In this document: positions 53,985-64,000 of the stretch, piece by piece
How the letters are laid out: the number at the start of each line of letters is the position of its first letter
How positions within the stretch are numbered: the first letter of the stretch is position 1
Assembly: GCA_006386115.1 (NCBI GenBank)
Contig: VFIW01000044.1
Span: forward strand, 248,001 to 312,000
Source: Globisporangium splendens
Taxonomy: Eukaryota > Oomycota > Peronosporomycetes > Pythiales > Pythiaceae
Reading direction: 5' to 3'
DNA length: 64,000 nt
Program-made: the position numbers and the translations under genes
The notes under the pieces: generated by a model
Databases searched by the model: none
Told to the model about the DNA's origin: nothing
The model's input: only the letters and a program-made list of their open reading frames with translations

Positions 53985-54170
53985 TCCCTCGCTGTCTCCC
54001 TCTCCTCGATCGCTCACAGCCTCGACTCGTCCTGATCTGATGCAATCTGCAGGCGGCAGCACGCAATACCTGAGCTGCGGTGGCTTCACGTTGGTGAGGC
54101 GGTTGCGCGAGAGCAAGTGCGATGGTAGCATGATGCACACCTGGGCGACAACGAATGCATTGAGCAGTGT
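53985..54170 (-). pseudogene. Decayed 3' fragment of the FIT2-like gene
   Basis: On minus it reads AFVVAQVCIMLPSHLLSRNR and LRYCVLPPAD, matching ALLVAQVCIMLPLYLLSQDR and LKYFVLPPVD in the gene at 44097-45201, including 3' flank. No other part of the gene is nearby. With the inverted hydrolases it indicates that the 45-49 kb segment was duplicated in inverted orientation. Confidence 0.75.
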
Positions 54171-57100
54171 CGATTTGTGTGAGCATATCATGTGGACCCC
54201 TTTTGCCCAATATATTGGCACAGGTGCCTTTTATTGTAGAAAATAGAGCAAAATTGGTGCTGATAATCTAAGGGCTCTGTTACAGTAGATGCACAAAATG
54301 AGGCAGTTTTGCGAGATTGTAGTTCAGTGAAGCTACATTTTCACAAGACGAAGTGAATACTGATAAGTGCGCTTCAGGAGACTGACAATCCCTATCCATG
54401 TGTAACAAAGCCGATGCTTTCAAGAAGAGGCAACTATGCGAGTGATTCACAGCGTCAGGTAACACAGAACGTGGTGATGCTGGGTCGTGGTGTATAATAG
54501 GACCAAGGCGACAATGCGCTGTGACCAAGAGCGATACTCAGCCTAGATGATACCTGATACTCAAGTCTCGCATTCCAGACGGAAATACCACGATAAAGAC
54601 ATTGGTAGGATGATGCAAAGGGGGGTTTAATGCACAAATGGCGGCGGCAGTATCGGCAAAGGTCAGCTATCGTACACTCATAGATAATGTTTAGTGGCAA
54701 ACACACTTCAACGTGATGGAATCAAAGTGTACTTTAGTCTAACGTCACGACAAGGTCTGTAATGCAATAAGCAAGAAAAGCTGCATAACGCTTTTCACAA
54801 GAAGAGGCAGCCAGCTGGCTACACGTGCGAGTAATCACTCTGTTGGATAGCGCAGTGGTGTGGCGGTGAGTGATCGCGTTTTGGATCAAAGTCTCTCTAT
54901 TTCACTGGCAGCAAATCGATTCTCAGCCCCCACGATGCCTGATACTTCATATGGCATACCAGAAGAACGGCAACGGTACCAAGTCGTGCTCTCTACAATC
55001 CAACGGAATGCAGACAGACAATATCACTTTTCATATAAATAAACACACTCATCAATCAAGCGTCCACTATGCGCTAATGACAATCGCCCTCACCAAATCC
55101 TTATGCATGGCGACATCCCGTGGTGTGATTTCCTGATTTCCTGATTTCCTGATTTCCCGATTTCCCAACGCCACTTTACTTCCTTCAATTCTTTATGCTT
55201 CCTTTGTGCTTCCTGTCTGCTATCGTGAGAGCGTCTGTCTGCTTTATGGCATTTATGGCGTCTCGCATGCATGTGTGTGTGTGTGTGTTTATTCATAAAC
55301 GAGCAGTGGCGAGTTTAGAGAGAGGGAAAAAGTGGTGGTGCGACAAGCTTGAGGTGAACCCACGCAGCTTCATTCGCGTCGACCCTTTTGTTTTTATGTG
55401 GATATGCCACGTTAACGCCGCAACGATTGGCAGCCAGGCTTTTTCAAAAAAGAAAACAGATATGTACAGCACATGGTCCCACGCTTTTGATAATGAGTCG
55501 GTTTCTTTATCCTTGTGCTTGCGTTATGCCACACTCTGCACGAATAAATCTTGGCATGTCCGCACAAGTGCACATACTTATATTCTGAAGATGACGTCAA
55601 TACCCAGGACTACGTCGTGTTCCTTACTGTCCAAACGCCGTGCGCAACCCATCGTCAAGCCCCAAAGTCCCACCATGCTCCGGTTAACATGGGGATATGG
55701 AATACGATGTGTATAAAGAGCTGCATACCCACAGCAGTCTACCCATCCGTCCGTAGAGCTTTACGGCATACCTGACATTTATGCATGCGCACACACAATA
55801 TAAATCAATATCACCCTTGCAATAACGAACGAAGGACAAACCCCACTCTTTTTATGATATACGTGCACGTGATGACTTTGTGCGTCTTTATGGAAACGCC
55901 ACCGAGAGACGCGCATCGTATAAAATGAGCATCGTCTGGTGCCATGCATACACTTGAAGGGGCAATTTTTACATGTGGTGACGACGGGATAAAGTCTCGT
56001 TTGTGCTTTCAATTGCAACAGCAATTGGAGGAGGGACGCCTTCTTTTATGTTTTTTATGCACTCGAATGCAATTATGGGATCTGGAAACCTTAGTCACTT
56101 CAACGCGTACAAATGGCTTCGCAGGTCCACTGTCTGGTCATTGTGAACAGCGATCTCTTCACATTGTTCACTTTTCCCAGTCGTCAATTCATGCATTTTG
56201 TGCATTCTATTTTTTTCCTTTCTCACATGAATAAAGAAATTAGAAAAAAGAGCCGTTTCAAGATCCACATCATCAGGGGGTGAGTGCACACATTCTTTGA
56301 ATTAATAGACCCACTTTCTATATATCTTGACGGCGATCCGACATGAAAGCCGATATGAAAGCAGCGTATCTCGTCATGTGGTAGCTTGATTAAATACGAC
56401 AACGTGCAGATGCGAATCCCAAGGCATATAACTGAACCACGAGTTCGCAAAGTCGCAAGTGAGTTAGCTCTTAAGTTCGCGCTTCATTGCTGCTGTTTTT
56501 ACAGTGATCGGTTGCAAAAGAAAGCGCGTTTCGTCATGCAGTTTGATTGAATACGGCAGTGTTATAAAATGCAAATCCCACGCGAAACTATACACACACG
56601 AGCCATCCGTTCGCGTGCTATTCAGAGGTATGTGTGTTGAGACAGATCTTATATGTAACAAGTACCGTCAAAATGTCAAAATGGACAGCCCCAGTGGCCA
56701 GAGACGAGATGCCAGAGCCAAAAGAAGCACTGAAGCTTTTTTTAACTTGACGACTCAGCAGAGGATTTGCTGCATTTCGTGCGTGAGAAATAAAAAAATG
56801 GAAACTCGCTTTCTCAAACATGTATACGACTGCCGACCCTGTCTGCTTCAATATACGCGCAGAGTGAATAATGAATTCTGAAAGCGCCGTCTGCAAAATA
56901 AGTACACACGAATATATGGACACATCTGCCAGCAGCTGCAATATGCAGTCAATTGGATGCGGTGGCCATTCTCGTTTGGATAGTCCTAAGTGACATATTT
57001 CCGAATTGAAAGCTGTGTTTACCAGCGGAATAGAGAAACGTTCTGTAATGTCGAGCAACGGTTGCGCTCAAATGTGGTGCATTAATTTAGAGGATCCAGA

Positions 57101-57978
57101 GTTGCAATCAAGCAAAATTGCCCACAAAATCTGAATCAGACCGGGCGATGGTGCAGTGTAGAGAGTCAGTCCGCGTCCCCTCTCGCTCTGCTGCGTTGTT
57201 CCGTCCTCAGCCACGAGCAGACGACTTCACCTGGTCGCAGAAGCTCCTCACGCGCTCTGATTGGCGGAAATTGTGTCCCAGCACCACAACGCGACAATCA
57301 CTCCGCTGAGTTCTTTCTCTCTTTCTTTCTTTCTTTCTTTCTTTCTTCCCTCCTCTTCAATTCAATGTTTCGTGGCTTCATACAAACTGCAGTATTAAAA
57401 TGTTGTGCACGCTCACTGCGGTGGGCAAAGCGTTCGGTCTATGCACCCAAGCAACGATTGACAACGTGGCGACAGCATTTTTGCTGTACGGTATCCCTCA
57501 GTCTTTCATGTGCACATGGCCCTGTTGCGCACAGAACTCCGTACAATTCGCCTCGAGAATTATCACGCGCCATGTTATGTGAGCCAAAAAAGAGCTACGA
57601 GGGTTGCGGGTCACGTCCTGTTCGAGCCATTTGAAGTACAGTATGGAGCGCAGATCAAAGGGATAGGGCAACGCGTCTCATTGGCTGACCCGACAGAGAG
57701 AGCAAGTCGCGGGTTTGGGAAAACCAGCGGCCACCGTCCCCTTCTCGTCCTCAGCTAACTTATATCAGTATCTTGACAGCACACAAGGTTGCCACACCAC
57801 ACGACAACACACACACACACAAGGCGGGCGGGCGGACGGACTGACTTGTCTGGGAAGGGGCGACGGAAGCGCCAGTTTTCCTGTTTGCCGAGCCGCGCTA
57901 TTTGGCGCTGGCAGCATCACTTCGCGAAAGAGAGGGAAGCGGTCAGGTGCTCCTCTATATATTTACAGAGACTGCAGA
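54171..57978. other. Long gene-poor region with simple repeats
   Basis: No ORF here shows family motifs, GC-rich coding character or paralogues. Contents: an 8-bp tandem repeat (GATTTCCT/GATTTCCC, five units) at 55127-55166, a CTTT microsatellite at about 57311-57347, and a CA run near 57807. One CRE palindrome TGACGTCA lies at 55592-55599. The last few hundred bases become GC-richer and presumably hold the promoter of the next gene. Confidence 0.5.
55127..55166. repeat. 8-bp tandem repeat, five units
   Basis: GATTTCCT three times, then GATTTCCC twice. Confidence 0.85.
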
Positions 57979-58527
57979 ATGGCGTCCAAGTACGGGTACG
58001 CGCTCAACTTCGACTGGAAGCACCCGTGGCCACGTGCGCCCGTGCCGGCGAACGAGGACGAGCGGCTCGCGGAGCTCGCGCGCTACAACATCGTGGACTC
58101 GGAGCCGGACGAGAANNNNNNNNNNNNNNNNNNNNNNNNNNNNNNNNNNNNNNNNNNNNNNNNNNNNNNNNNNNNNNNNNNNNNNNNNNNNNNNNNNNNN
58201 NNNNNNNNNNNNNNNNNNNNNNNNNNNNNNNNNNNNNNNNNNNNNNNNNNNNNNNNNNNNNNNNNNNNNNNNNNNNNNNNNNNNNNNNNNNNNNNNNNNN
58301 NNNNNNNNNNNNNNNNNNNNNNNNNNNNNNNNNNNNNNNNNNNNNNNNNNNNNNNNNNNNNNNNNNNNNNNNNNNNNNNNNNNNNNNNNNNNNNNNNNNN
58401 NNNNNNNNNNNNNNNNNNNNNNNNNNNNNNNNNNNNNNNNNNNNNNNNNNNNNNNNNNNNNNNNNNNNNNNNNNNNNNNNNNNNNNNNNNNNNNNNNNNN
58501 NNNNNNNNNNNNNNNNNNNNNNNNNNN
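57979..58527 (+). CDS. Gene start of a GAF-domain-type protein, cut by an assembly gap
   Basis: Only the first 45 residues are visible: MASKYGYALNFDWKHPWP, then EDERLAELARYNIVDSEPDE, which closely follows the leader that precedes many GAF domains (RLAALRRYNILDTPPE pattern). The remainder lies in the gap at 58116-58527. The sequence after the gap reads into a stop within about 75 bases in the frame that stays open, but whether that is coding cannot be said. GC-rich, host-like composition. GAF proteins bind small ligands or cyclic nucleotides; no more can be claimed. Confidence 0.55.
58116..58527. other. Assembly gap (412 N)
   Basis: A run of 412 undetermined bases inside a GC-rich gene. If the length is an estimate, downstream coordinates are relative. 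Confidence 0.99.
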
Positions 58528-59302
58528 CAAGAGAGGAGCGCCGAGTGCCAAGTGGATGCAGTTTGCGTGCTGCCTCTTGTCTGTTTTTTTTTTACTACTT
58601 GACTGCCGACTCCATGTTATCATCCCCAAGTGCCCACAAACGCCATTCCAGAAACAAGACAAGAAAAAACAATAAAGGAATGGAGAGAATGGGCCACGTT
58701 TGCGTGCCTTTTGTGAAAAATACAAGTGCCTTCTCTATCATATCATAGTGCTTCTTCTCCTTTGTCAAATGATGCGGTGTGTCGGATGTGAAATGCATTC
58801 TTGATCGACGCGTGCGGCAGCAGATGGCGCAGCCTTTATCATAGAGCGTGCGACAAAGACCCAGACACATCGCTTGCTCTACAGAGTGTGCTGCGTGGAT
58901 ACGCACAAGTATACACATATACAGAACACAAAGACACGGCGCTTTATTCAATGCACAGCTTCCCTCTCTAAAAGTAACAGCGCGCATGTTGCGGCGCTGC
59001 TTGTTCCTCATGCATATTGTCGCGTGCATGCAGGAAGCTGGAAGAGTTCCATGTTGCCGAAGAGAACTTTGCCGCTCAGCAGGCTGGACTCCTGCGCACT
59101 TAGAGAAGCCTGTGTGAATGAATACACTTCCATATATAATAAGTATCGAGCATGCCTTTCTGAAAATAGTCGATCTTTGAACGCCGCAATCGCCATAATA
59201 TAACGGACAGGTGCTTTATGACAGCAGGACTTGAGCACTGCGCACACAGCTCAAGCGGCGCACACCAGTGGCCACCAAAGCGTATCGATTTCTCTCAGCA
59301 TA
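58528..59302. other. Region between the gap and the FYVE gene
   Basis: AT-rich, probably the 3' flank of the GAF-type gene and the promoter of the next. No gene seen. Confidence 0.45.
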
Positions 59303-60995
59303 ATGGCGGCGACCATGGCCATGTCTGAGCTCGACGACGACGGACTGCCGCCGCGACTGTCGCTTTCCTTAACGCGCACGGAGACGACGCTCGACGACGA
59401 CGAGCAACTCCAGCGCGATGTGGCATCAGCAAAGAGCAGCGACAGCAGTGTGTGGATCACGCGCGGCATGACGTCGGCGCAGATCCACGAGACGTTCCTG
59501 AGCGCCGAGCACTTTGTGTCCGTCGTGCTCTCGCGGCTGCAGAAGGACCCGGTGTCCGTGGACCCGGCCATGTGGACGCTCCAGGACCAGACCAACAAGC
59601 TCTGGGCGCTCAAGCAGCAGGCGCTGCTGGGCTCGTGCGAGGAATCGCGCGGCACGAAGGAGTACGCGCAGGCCGCGCGTTCTGCAGGCGGCAGCGGCGT
59701 CAGAGAGGCGGGCGGTGGGTGCCTCTGGCTTCCCTGCTGCTTCCGCATGATGGGCGAAAGCAAACTGTGAGTGTCCATATTCTTTTTGTCTCTATGTGTG
59801 CTTTATTGAAGCTTGTGTGTTTGTTCTTGCATATAGGAAATTGTGGCAAAATCTTGGAGACATGCCGTCCGAACAGGCGAAAGTGTGGTTTGTGCAGATC
59901 GTGACGGACATCGCACCTGAGTGGCGCAATCCACTGCGCACCGACTCGGCATTGCTGGTCAGTGACCTTGAATATGCCTTGGCTCATGCGTCGTTGTGCT
60001 TGTGTAAGCCTGAGTCATTTATGTATAACGCAGCGCACGTGGACACCGGACAATGAGAGCGATCAGTGCACGATCTGCGACGAAGCGTTCACGTTCCTCA
60101 ATCGCCGCCACCATGTAAGCCCTTGGAGCTTTCTTTATAGCCTTTGTATCGTTTTGGATTGCTTTATGCTCTGGGTTTTTGTGCTAGTGTCGCCGCTGTC
60201 TGAACCTAGTGTGTGCAGTCTGCTCGCCGCACGCGATGCCGCTGCGCGTATTCACGCAGAATGCAACAGCGACGCGGCAGCGCATTTGCGTCACGTGCTT
60301 TAAGGAAATGGAGCAGATCTCGCAGTCTCAAGCGCAGCACGCAAAGGAAAGCCACACGCGGCGCGTGATGTCGCTCAGCGAGCCCACGGACGAAGACTCG
60401 CTGAGCCAGCGCCGCATACCCGTATTCCGAGGACCAGGACGACGAAGCAGCAGACGCCAATGGCGTCGAGACCAAACAGCAAGCAACAACCTCATTGACG
60501 CCATCGTCGTCGTTCCTGTCATCGGCGACGGTCCACAGTGGCGTGCTCGACTTTTTCCACGGCTCGGGGTTCCGCAAGGCGTGGCACCAGTACTTCTTCG
60601 TGCTGCTCATCCGCAAGGGCTCGCTCGGCATGTTTCTCCAAGCACAGGACCACGTCGAGCAGAAGAAACGACCTGCAGCGGTTTTTAAGCTCTCCGGGTA
60701 CTCGCTGCGCGTCAAGTCGCAGAAGCGCCGTCCGCACCAGTTCCGCGTCTCGCACCCGACGAAGAAGGCGCTGCAGTTCGCGGCCACGTCCATCGCCGAG
60801 ATGAACGCGTGGATCACGCAGTTCACCAAGGCCATCGACATGGCGAATGAATTGGAGGCGATGGCGTCGCTCTCCCGGGCGACAACGACGAAATCTGCCG
60901 TAGTGACCTCGGCGCCACTGCCTGAAAACGACTTTACCCAAGTTGGCAATGAAAATGGAAATGGATATGACGATGGCGAGAATGACGAAGAGTAA
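59303..60995 (+). CDS. FYVE zinc finger plus PH domain protein, reading frame broken once
   Basis: Exons 59303-59766, 59837-59957, 60034-60114 and 60188 onward. The FYVE finger spans exons 3 and 4: WTPDNESDQCTICDEAF, RRHH, CRRCLNLVCAVCS, RQRICVTCF. That is the WxxD, RRHHCR and Cys-pair pattern that binds PI3P on endosomes. The Gly usually after RRHHCRxC is replaced by Leu. A PH domain follows in a different frame (GVLDFFHGSGFRKAWHQYFFVL, SLGMFLQAQD, HQFRVSHPTKKALQFAATSIAEMNAWI). The two frames would join if a base in the CCC run near 60417-60420 were surplus, since the PH frame has stops before about 60402. So this is either a one-base assembly error or a recent frameshift. The expected role is a phosphoinositide-binding membrane-trafficking protein. 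Confidence 0.75.
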
Positions 60996-61823
60996 CATTT
61001 GCAATAACATGCATATTCATACCGTCACAAACGCGGCATGTGTGCTTATGGAGCTTTGTTTCATATATTGTTGAGATTTCATCGAGTTGCAGCAAATGTT
61101 GAAGTTGTTGATTTGCTGCTGACAGACGTATCTGAGAATTGCAAGATTCGGTTGCAACGAGTTGTCGCATACACATCACGCGTGTTGAATGCTTCGATAC
61201 TGTAGGCACGTGTCCCATGCGCATCATGTTGTTCGACATATTTGCTTGCTTGTCTGCAAATTTGCTGCATGTGCGCTTTGTCTGATTTGCACATCGCGCG
61301 TGTCGAAGATGGAAAACGAATGTGAAAATGCTGCTGGTCATACTCTTGATATTAGAAACCCGTTCACACTCATTGCGACGTACTCCATGAAAGGCTCCTA
61401 CTGCTTTCCTATTTGACACTGCTACAAACAACCAATTCAAAAAAAAAAACTCAGCTGAAAATGGAAATATACTGAGAGGGAGATAAAGACCCTCCTCTTG
61501 TGCTTCACTACGGTACTTACTAATAAAACTTGCTTTTGCTTCTCTTGTACAAACTTGTTGGTGTCCTTGCAAATACTCCCCGCGGTGTCCCTCGCGTGCA
61601 CTTGTGTGTGTGTTTATATATACTCTTCGCCACGCGCTCCTTTTATTGATACAAGTGTAATATGGAATCACGCGCCGTCGAATATGCTGCCGCTTCGTAT
61701 TTTTTTCAGAATTGCACACACTTATCACACTTGCCGAAAGAACCGCGGAGAATAAGTTGGGGGTGGTGGTGCTTGAGTAAATAAAACAGGTTTTCTTCTT
61801 CCAAAACTGGACGCGCGCACTCT
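60996..61823. other. Intergenic, convergent 3' flanks
   Basis: AT-rich; A(10) run at about 61440. No gene seen. Confidence 0.5.
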
Positions 61824-62360
61824 TTACTCCGCGACGTACACGCCTCGACTCACGCCGACGGGCGCATTCACGACGCACGAAAAGAACTCGACGGTCTGGT
61901 TGCTCTGTGTCACCAGGACTCTTCCCGATGGAGTCTTGCCGGTCTCCCACAAACTGAGCGCGATGGGAGTAGGCACGGTCGGCACCGTCGTCATCTCGGG
62001 AGAGCCCGACGACGAAGCGAAGCTGTACTCGTCCAGATCGTCCATGTCGTCGCCGTAGTAGCCGTCCTGCGACGACGACGCCGTGGACGAGCCCGAGTGG
62101 TAGTAGTGCGCACCGTCGTAGTACTGGTTACTCGTGCTGTAGTACTCGGCGTAGCTGCGCGCGTGGTGATGGCCATAGCTCTGCTGCGACTTGAGCGGCG
62201 GCGAGTAGTGGTGGTGCGCGCGGTGGTGGTCGTCGTAGCCGCCGTACTTGGTGGGCGAGTACGCAGCCGCCGAGCTCTGCTGGTGGTGGTGGCTCGGACT
62301 GCCGTACCCGCCACTCTGGTTGTAACTATTGTGGCGAGAATACCGCGGACTTGCGTACAT
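61824..62360 (-). CDS. Tyr/His/Ser/Gly-rich hypothetical protein
   Basis: 178 residues from the ATG at 62360. The frame is open to 62504 but that part has a different composition. The first 110 residues are low complexity (YGSPSHHHQQ, HHRAHHHYSPP, SYAEYYSTSNQYYDG), prion-like in style. An acidic patch follows (DDMDDLDEY) and then an ordered-looking tail of about 60 residues (PIALSLWETGKTPSGRVLV, VEFFSCVVNAPVGVSRG). No family is recognised. Low-complexity Tyr-rich proteins often occur in RNA granules, but that is only an analogy. A 5' exon may be missing, since an AG lies just upstream. Confidence 0.5.
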   Translation of the reverse strand: MYASPRYSRHNSYNQSGGYGSPSHHHQQSSAAAYSPTKYGGYDDHHRAHHHYSPPLKSQQSYGHHHARSYAEYYSTSNQYYDGAHYYHSGSSTASSSQDGYYGDDMDDLDEYSFASSSGSPEMTTVPTVPTPIALSLWETGKTPSGRVLVTQSNQTVEFFSCVVNAPVGVSRGVYVAE

Positions 62361-64000
62361 CCTTGCTGACTTATTTATTGCGTGTGATTGACCTTGCTTT
62401 TTCTGGAATGCGAGCGCAGCGCGAGCGACAAGCACGAAAAATGCTGGTTTGTTGGCAAGCAAACCCCTACGCACATGCGGCGGCGCAAGAAACAGCAAGA
62501 ACAAGCAAACAGAGAGAGAGAGAGAGACCTATTTTTCGTGTTGAGAGGGAAGAGAAGGGAAAGGAAGGAAAGAGGGGAGGGGAGGCAAGTAATTTACACT
62601 GCGTAGCTTACGGATATAAATGTACCACGCACTGGGCGGAGTGAGAGTGAGCTAGCCCGACCCCTTGCTGACCAGTTTGCTTGTGTGTGTGGTGGTTTGT
62701 TTTATGTGAACAAGCTTTGGAGCCCAGCTGCTGCAAGAAATTCAGTGCGAAGTAATTTATGGAAGGGTAGCGTCTGGGTGATGCGTTCTGTAACGTTGGC
62801 TTGTGGAATTTGAGACCAATTTTCTCACGAGACAAATGGAACCTGCAAGTAATTTAAACAAAAGCAAACATTTCGCATTTGCTAGGCGGTGGCCACTTTG
62901 GCATCTTTAAATTCCTGCGAGAGGGAGCGAAGGAAAATATAAAAAAAGACAAGCGAACGAGAGAAAGAGCGCGCAAGGCTCCTCCGTTGTGACGTTGTGC
63001 CGTCTGGGTCGGAAAGACAAAGGACGCATGATACGCGATTCGGATTGGCTGAAATGCATGCTGTTTGACACTTTCTCTGGCACAGCAGCGCCTTTATCTT
63101 CGATTTTCTTTCTGTATAAACGAATAAACACACGTGTGGCTCGGATGTCATCATGAGCGGGAGAAGACAAACAAGAAGCAAGTGTCTTTGTGCACAAATG
63201 GCATGTTCAACTCGTTTGCTTGTGGCTTGCAGGCGTTTTCTTTTTTGCAGCACCTGGTGCGTGCCTGACCCCACAACACGCAAAGATTGCGGAAGGGACA
63301 AAGACCTGAACTTGCATTTGAGCCAAGGATGCAACAATATGCGCACAGTACAGCAAAACAGCATGTGCTTGTCTGTTGACTCGTTCGCACTTCTACATGC
63401 AGACGGCTAAGGTAAATCCGTGCAGCGCGCTTGCAATGGACGTTGAAGTTCCATATTTCCTGGATTGATGTGCATTATCGCAATTTCACACGCATATTCG
63501 GTTCAGATTCGAGATGAGAAGGTCCCACGCTCCACGTGAACCAGTCATATCGAGTGCGCTCCAAGCAGTCTTGCCAGCCAAGAAATGTGTGGACAGCGAC
63601 CGCGATGGTCGCAATTGCTTGGTTGTCTGCAAGATGCAGGCAATTGCTGCTTGCTTTGTTGCAGAGTTTGTCGACTGGTAGCAAACGCGCCACAACTTGG
63701 ACACCTCGACCATGATGCCATCGATAAACGAGTAGGGGTAATTTATCCTTTTCAGCAAGCTGGGTGTGTGATCCATCTGTTGTGACAGACAACGGAGGGA
63801 GGAGACCGATCATCATACAAACCTCAAGTCACATTGCAATCCGAGAAGGGGTGAGTCACGTCTCCAAATTATTCGTTTGTTTTCACCCACAAAAAGAGAC
63901 TCACCGACTAACTCAGGTGATTTGTTTGGATAGATCGCCTCAGATCTGAACCCGCTGCTGGTTCCCATACGGGACATAACAGAGACATGCTGTAATCTAC
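62361..64000. other. Intergenic to the right edge
   Basis: AT-rich with GA-rich stretches near 62510-62585. No ORF shows recognisable motifs. Nothing further is supported. Confidence 0.5.

Noticed and set aside
55090..55296. Small minus-strand ORF over the 8-bp repeat at 55.1 kb
   Set aside because: Produced by the tandem repeat and Lys/His-rich low complexity; not a gene.
57715..58748. ORFs of about 250-320 codons spanning 58.1-58.5 kb
   Set aside because: They are open only because the assembly gap contributes no stop codons. Only the first 45 residues from 57979 are real sequence.
1..64000. tRNA, rRNA, riboswitch and CRISPR features
   Set aside because: No T-loop plus acceptor pairing, rRNA core sequence or regularly spaced repeat array was found on either strand.

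Overview
The window is nuclear DNA of an oomycete, most likely a plant-associated member of the Peronosporales. The evidence is intron-poor genes with short GT-AG introns, GC-rich coding regions in AT-richer spacers, the oomycete initiator motif GCTCATTYY upstream of several genes, a Crinkler-type effector header, four bZIP proteins with a shared oomycete-style C-terminal domain, and Ty3/Gypsy LTR retrotransposons. There are no bacterial operons, CRISPR arrays or recognisable tRNA genes.

Layout. (1) 0.8-28.5 kb is a cluster of four bZIP transcription-factor paralogues: two on the plus strand (785-2836; 4344-5612) and two on the minus strand (23205-24905; 26677-28528). The last one carries a nonsense codon. 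(2) The middle of this cluster is occupied by a 16.1 kb nest of Ty3/Gypsy elements (6250-22346). The outer element A has matching 394-bp LTRs and is missing most of protease and all of RT/RNase H. Inside it lie a truncated B-family copy (plus strand, 9538-12906) and an element (minus strand, 12907-20555) whose two LTRs do not match, best read as a recombinant of a B element and a related element C. Both A and C carry an extra, oppositely transcribed ORF between the integrase and the 3' LTR; the two ORFs share a short core and a C-terminal coiled coil. (3) 30-44 kb holds housekeeping and signalling genes: actin, an ABHD/YheT-type alpha/beta hydrolase, methylmalonate-semialdehyde dehydrogenase, a secreted mucin-like GPI-type protein, an ARB2/FAM172 domain fused to an AGC kinase, mitochondrial ribosomal protein uL11 and a FIT2-like ER membrane protein. 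(4) 45-54 kb is a rearranged, duplication-rich segment: an actin fragment, a hydrolase fragment, a broken Crinkler header, two inverted hydrolase copies flanking a stand-alone Copia-like Gag gene, and a fragment of the FIT2-like gene. (5) 54-64 kb is gene-poor, with a GAF-type gene interrupted by a 412-bp assembly gap, a FYVE plus PH protein whose reading frame is broken, and a Tyr/His/Ser-rich protein.

The most original signals are the shared antisense ORF of the retroelements, the ARB2-AGC kinase fusion, the stand-alone Gag gene, bZIP-type (TGACGTCA) sites inside the LTRs of elements that sit in a bZIP cluster, and the recombinant architecture of the nested elements. All homology statements come from reading motifs and comparing sequences inside the window by eye; no database search was possible.
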